Source of the DNA: Hondaea fermentalgiana
Taxonomy: Eukaryota > Sar > Bigyra > Thraustochytrida > Thraustochytriidae
Assembly: GCA_014084085.1 (NCBI GenBank)
Contig: NPFB01000088.1
Location: forward strand, 1-42,032
Length of the DNA stretch: 42,032 bases
Direction: 5' to 3'
Shown: positions 40,991-42,032 of the stretch, piece by piece
How positions within the stretch are numbered: the stretch's first letter is position 1
Layout of the letters: each line of letters starts with the position of its first letter
The notes under the pieces: model-generated
Told to the model about the DNA's origin: nothing
Database searches by the model: none
What the model saw: only the letters and a program-made list of their open reading frames with translations
Position numbers and translations under genes: made by a program

Positions 40991-41190
40991 ATGCAGATGT
41001 AGATAGATACGCGGCACTAGGAATCTTACCTCCGTGGTCTTCATAAAACGATCATCGAAAGCGAGGACGGAGGTGTGCAGCTGTCTCACTGCAGACTTCC
41101 TTTGGCCCCCAACAATGCAGATACGGTACTTTGAGATTCTTGCTTCGTGATGTTCATCTTCCGGTCATCGCAAGTGGAAAAGAATGTGAC
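40991..41190 (+). repeat. Diverged tandem duplication of about 124 bases
   Basis: Copies begin with ATGCAGAT at 40991 and 41115. They share in order a TAGGAATCTT/GAGATTCTTG-like block, a GTGGTCTTCAT/GTGATGTTCAT block and an ATCATCGAAAG/GTCATCGCAAG block. Confidence 0.55.
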
Positions 41191-42032
41191 AAGCGTATCG
41201 TGCAAACAAATTTGGTAAATCTCAACCAAAGGAAGACAAATCGAGGTCTGCAATCAAGAACTCTTTTCCAAAAGCTCTGGCTTGGAGATCGACGCATTCT
41301 CCATTGCAAGAGCCATATCCAGAAATCGAGTCGATGTCTCTTGCGATCGTTCAGCTCATGCGTACACCGTGCAAGGTGATACTATCTTAAAAATCAAACA
41401 TTGGGCTCCTATGACGGTAGATTCGGCTTGGAGAAGAACTTTGTTTCGTGCTGCGCCTCAAACAAGACAAATACCCCCTTGCGGGCGTCCCCCTCTCTCT
41501 CTTCGTAGCTCAAAGCAGTCGACTCGGAGACTTTTCCCAACATGGACTGTGCTCAAAGCCTGCTGGCATTGATCACTGCCCTCCACTGTCACACCTGCAG
41601 CGCCCCTTTTATCATGCAAGAGGATGCCGTTCGCCCTCTGGTCTGTTCGCGATTCAGTTCGTGAATTGCCTCGACGTTTTCACCCTTCGCATCCGCTCTC
41701 ACATCATCGACCACTGTTTCGTCGAGCCTAGCCACGGTCGCGACCAAGACGAGCCCAGCCAGGCCTCGTCCCCCGACGATCTCTCCACTGTCTGCCCCAC
41801 CCTTCCCTTCCCGCCTCGCTGGCCTCCGCCGCTGCTCACCTCTCTGTCAATCAATCTTCGGCCACCCGCCGTCCCTGCGCCACGCCGCCGGGCCTGTCCT
41901 TTCACAGTGGCGCCCTACGCGCTGCCTTTTCGCCCGCCCCGCCTCGCCTTGCCGGGCGCAGCCAGAGCCAGACGCACGGTTGGCCGCGGCATCTTCGCGG
42001 CGGGCGCGGCGGGCAGCCAGGGACGGCGCCGA

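Larger units (their letters stand above)
35248..42032. other. 6.8-kb region without a credible gene
   Basis: Open frames up to 405 codons exist, but they overlap on both strands, have biased low-complexity translations (Ser/Arg/Pro/Cys) and run through microsatellites, so none is accepted. 35248-39200 is GC-rich; 39200-41600 is clearly less so. Contents include CCTTG and CCTCG pentamers (35564-35749), AAGG, CGAT, GAAA and CTGC/CTCGC tandem runs, a CAG/CTG palindrome near 40009, a degenerate repeat family at 40373-40740, and a diverged duplication at 40991-41190. The first few hundred bases should be the kinase promoter and leader. Confidence 0.55.

Noticed and set aside
1..42032. tRNA, 5S rRNA, snRNA or CRISPR elements
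   Set aside because: No cloverleaf with a convincing T-loop, no 5S or U6 core sequence and no spaced direct-repeat array was found by eye; a tRNAscan-SE and Infernal run would settle it.

Overview
The window looks like nuclear DNA from a GC-rich protist with few introns. My best guess is a thraustochytrid or other labyrinthulomycete (Stramenopiles), at about 60% confidence, because the evidence is architectural: a mitochondrial VDAC porin, a FAN1 nuclease, an RP2-like TBCC protein and a WW/MyTH4 myosin, all in uninterrupted reading frames of up to 11.7 kb. Intergenic DNA is full of tetranucleotide microsatellites. Genes lie on both strands with 0.2-2 kb spacers and no operon logic or bacterial ribosome binding sites. 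TAA, TAG and TGA all end genes, so the standard code applies.

Layout. 1-845: repeat-rich spacer. 846-1955 (-): membrane-anchored alpha/beta hydrolase. 2642-5950 (+): coiled-coil, acidic, four-zinc-finger, SAM-domain protein. 6124-7266 (-): Tudor-like plus TBCC/RP2-like protein. 7565-8725 (-): membrane-anchored LCMT-type methyltransferase. 9290-11662 (+): LRR and coiled-coil protein. 11865-15221 (+): FAN1-type VRR nuclease. 15222-17305: GC-rich spacer with no credible gene. 17306-18148 (+): VDAC. 18614-20812 (-): second LRR protein. 21686-33382 (-): giant 3898-residue myosin. 34021-35247 (-): AGC-like protein kinase with a split N-lobe. 35248-42032: 6.8 kb without a credible gene, holding microsatellites, a CAG/CTG palindrome, a degenerate tandem repeat and a diverged 124-bp duplication.

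The most unusual object is the myosin. An N-terminal WW domain and a complete motor are followed by one degenerate IQ motif. Next comes a tail of about 17 copies of a roughly 115-residue helical repeat, each marked by a G-G-x-x-G-x-x-G-x-L-D-L loop. The tail is broken once by an acidic/serine/basic linker. It ends in a MyTH4 domain with no FERM domain after it and a polyglutamine tail. I do not recognise the repeat family. The FAN1 protein is also unusual: about 74 residues are inserted inside its active site between the catalytic Asp and the E-x-K pair, and it carries two SUMO-interaction-like motifs and no visible UBZ finger.

The genes do not form one pathway. Several could serve the cytoskeleton or flagellum (myosin, RP2-like, coiled-coil/SAM), one serves DNA repair (FAN1) and one mitochondrial transport (VDAC). 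No tRNA, rRNA, CRISPR, insertion sequence or virus-like gene was seen.
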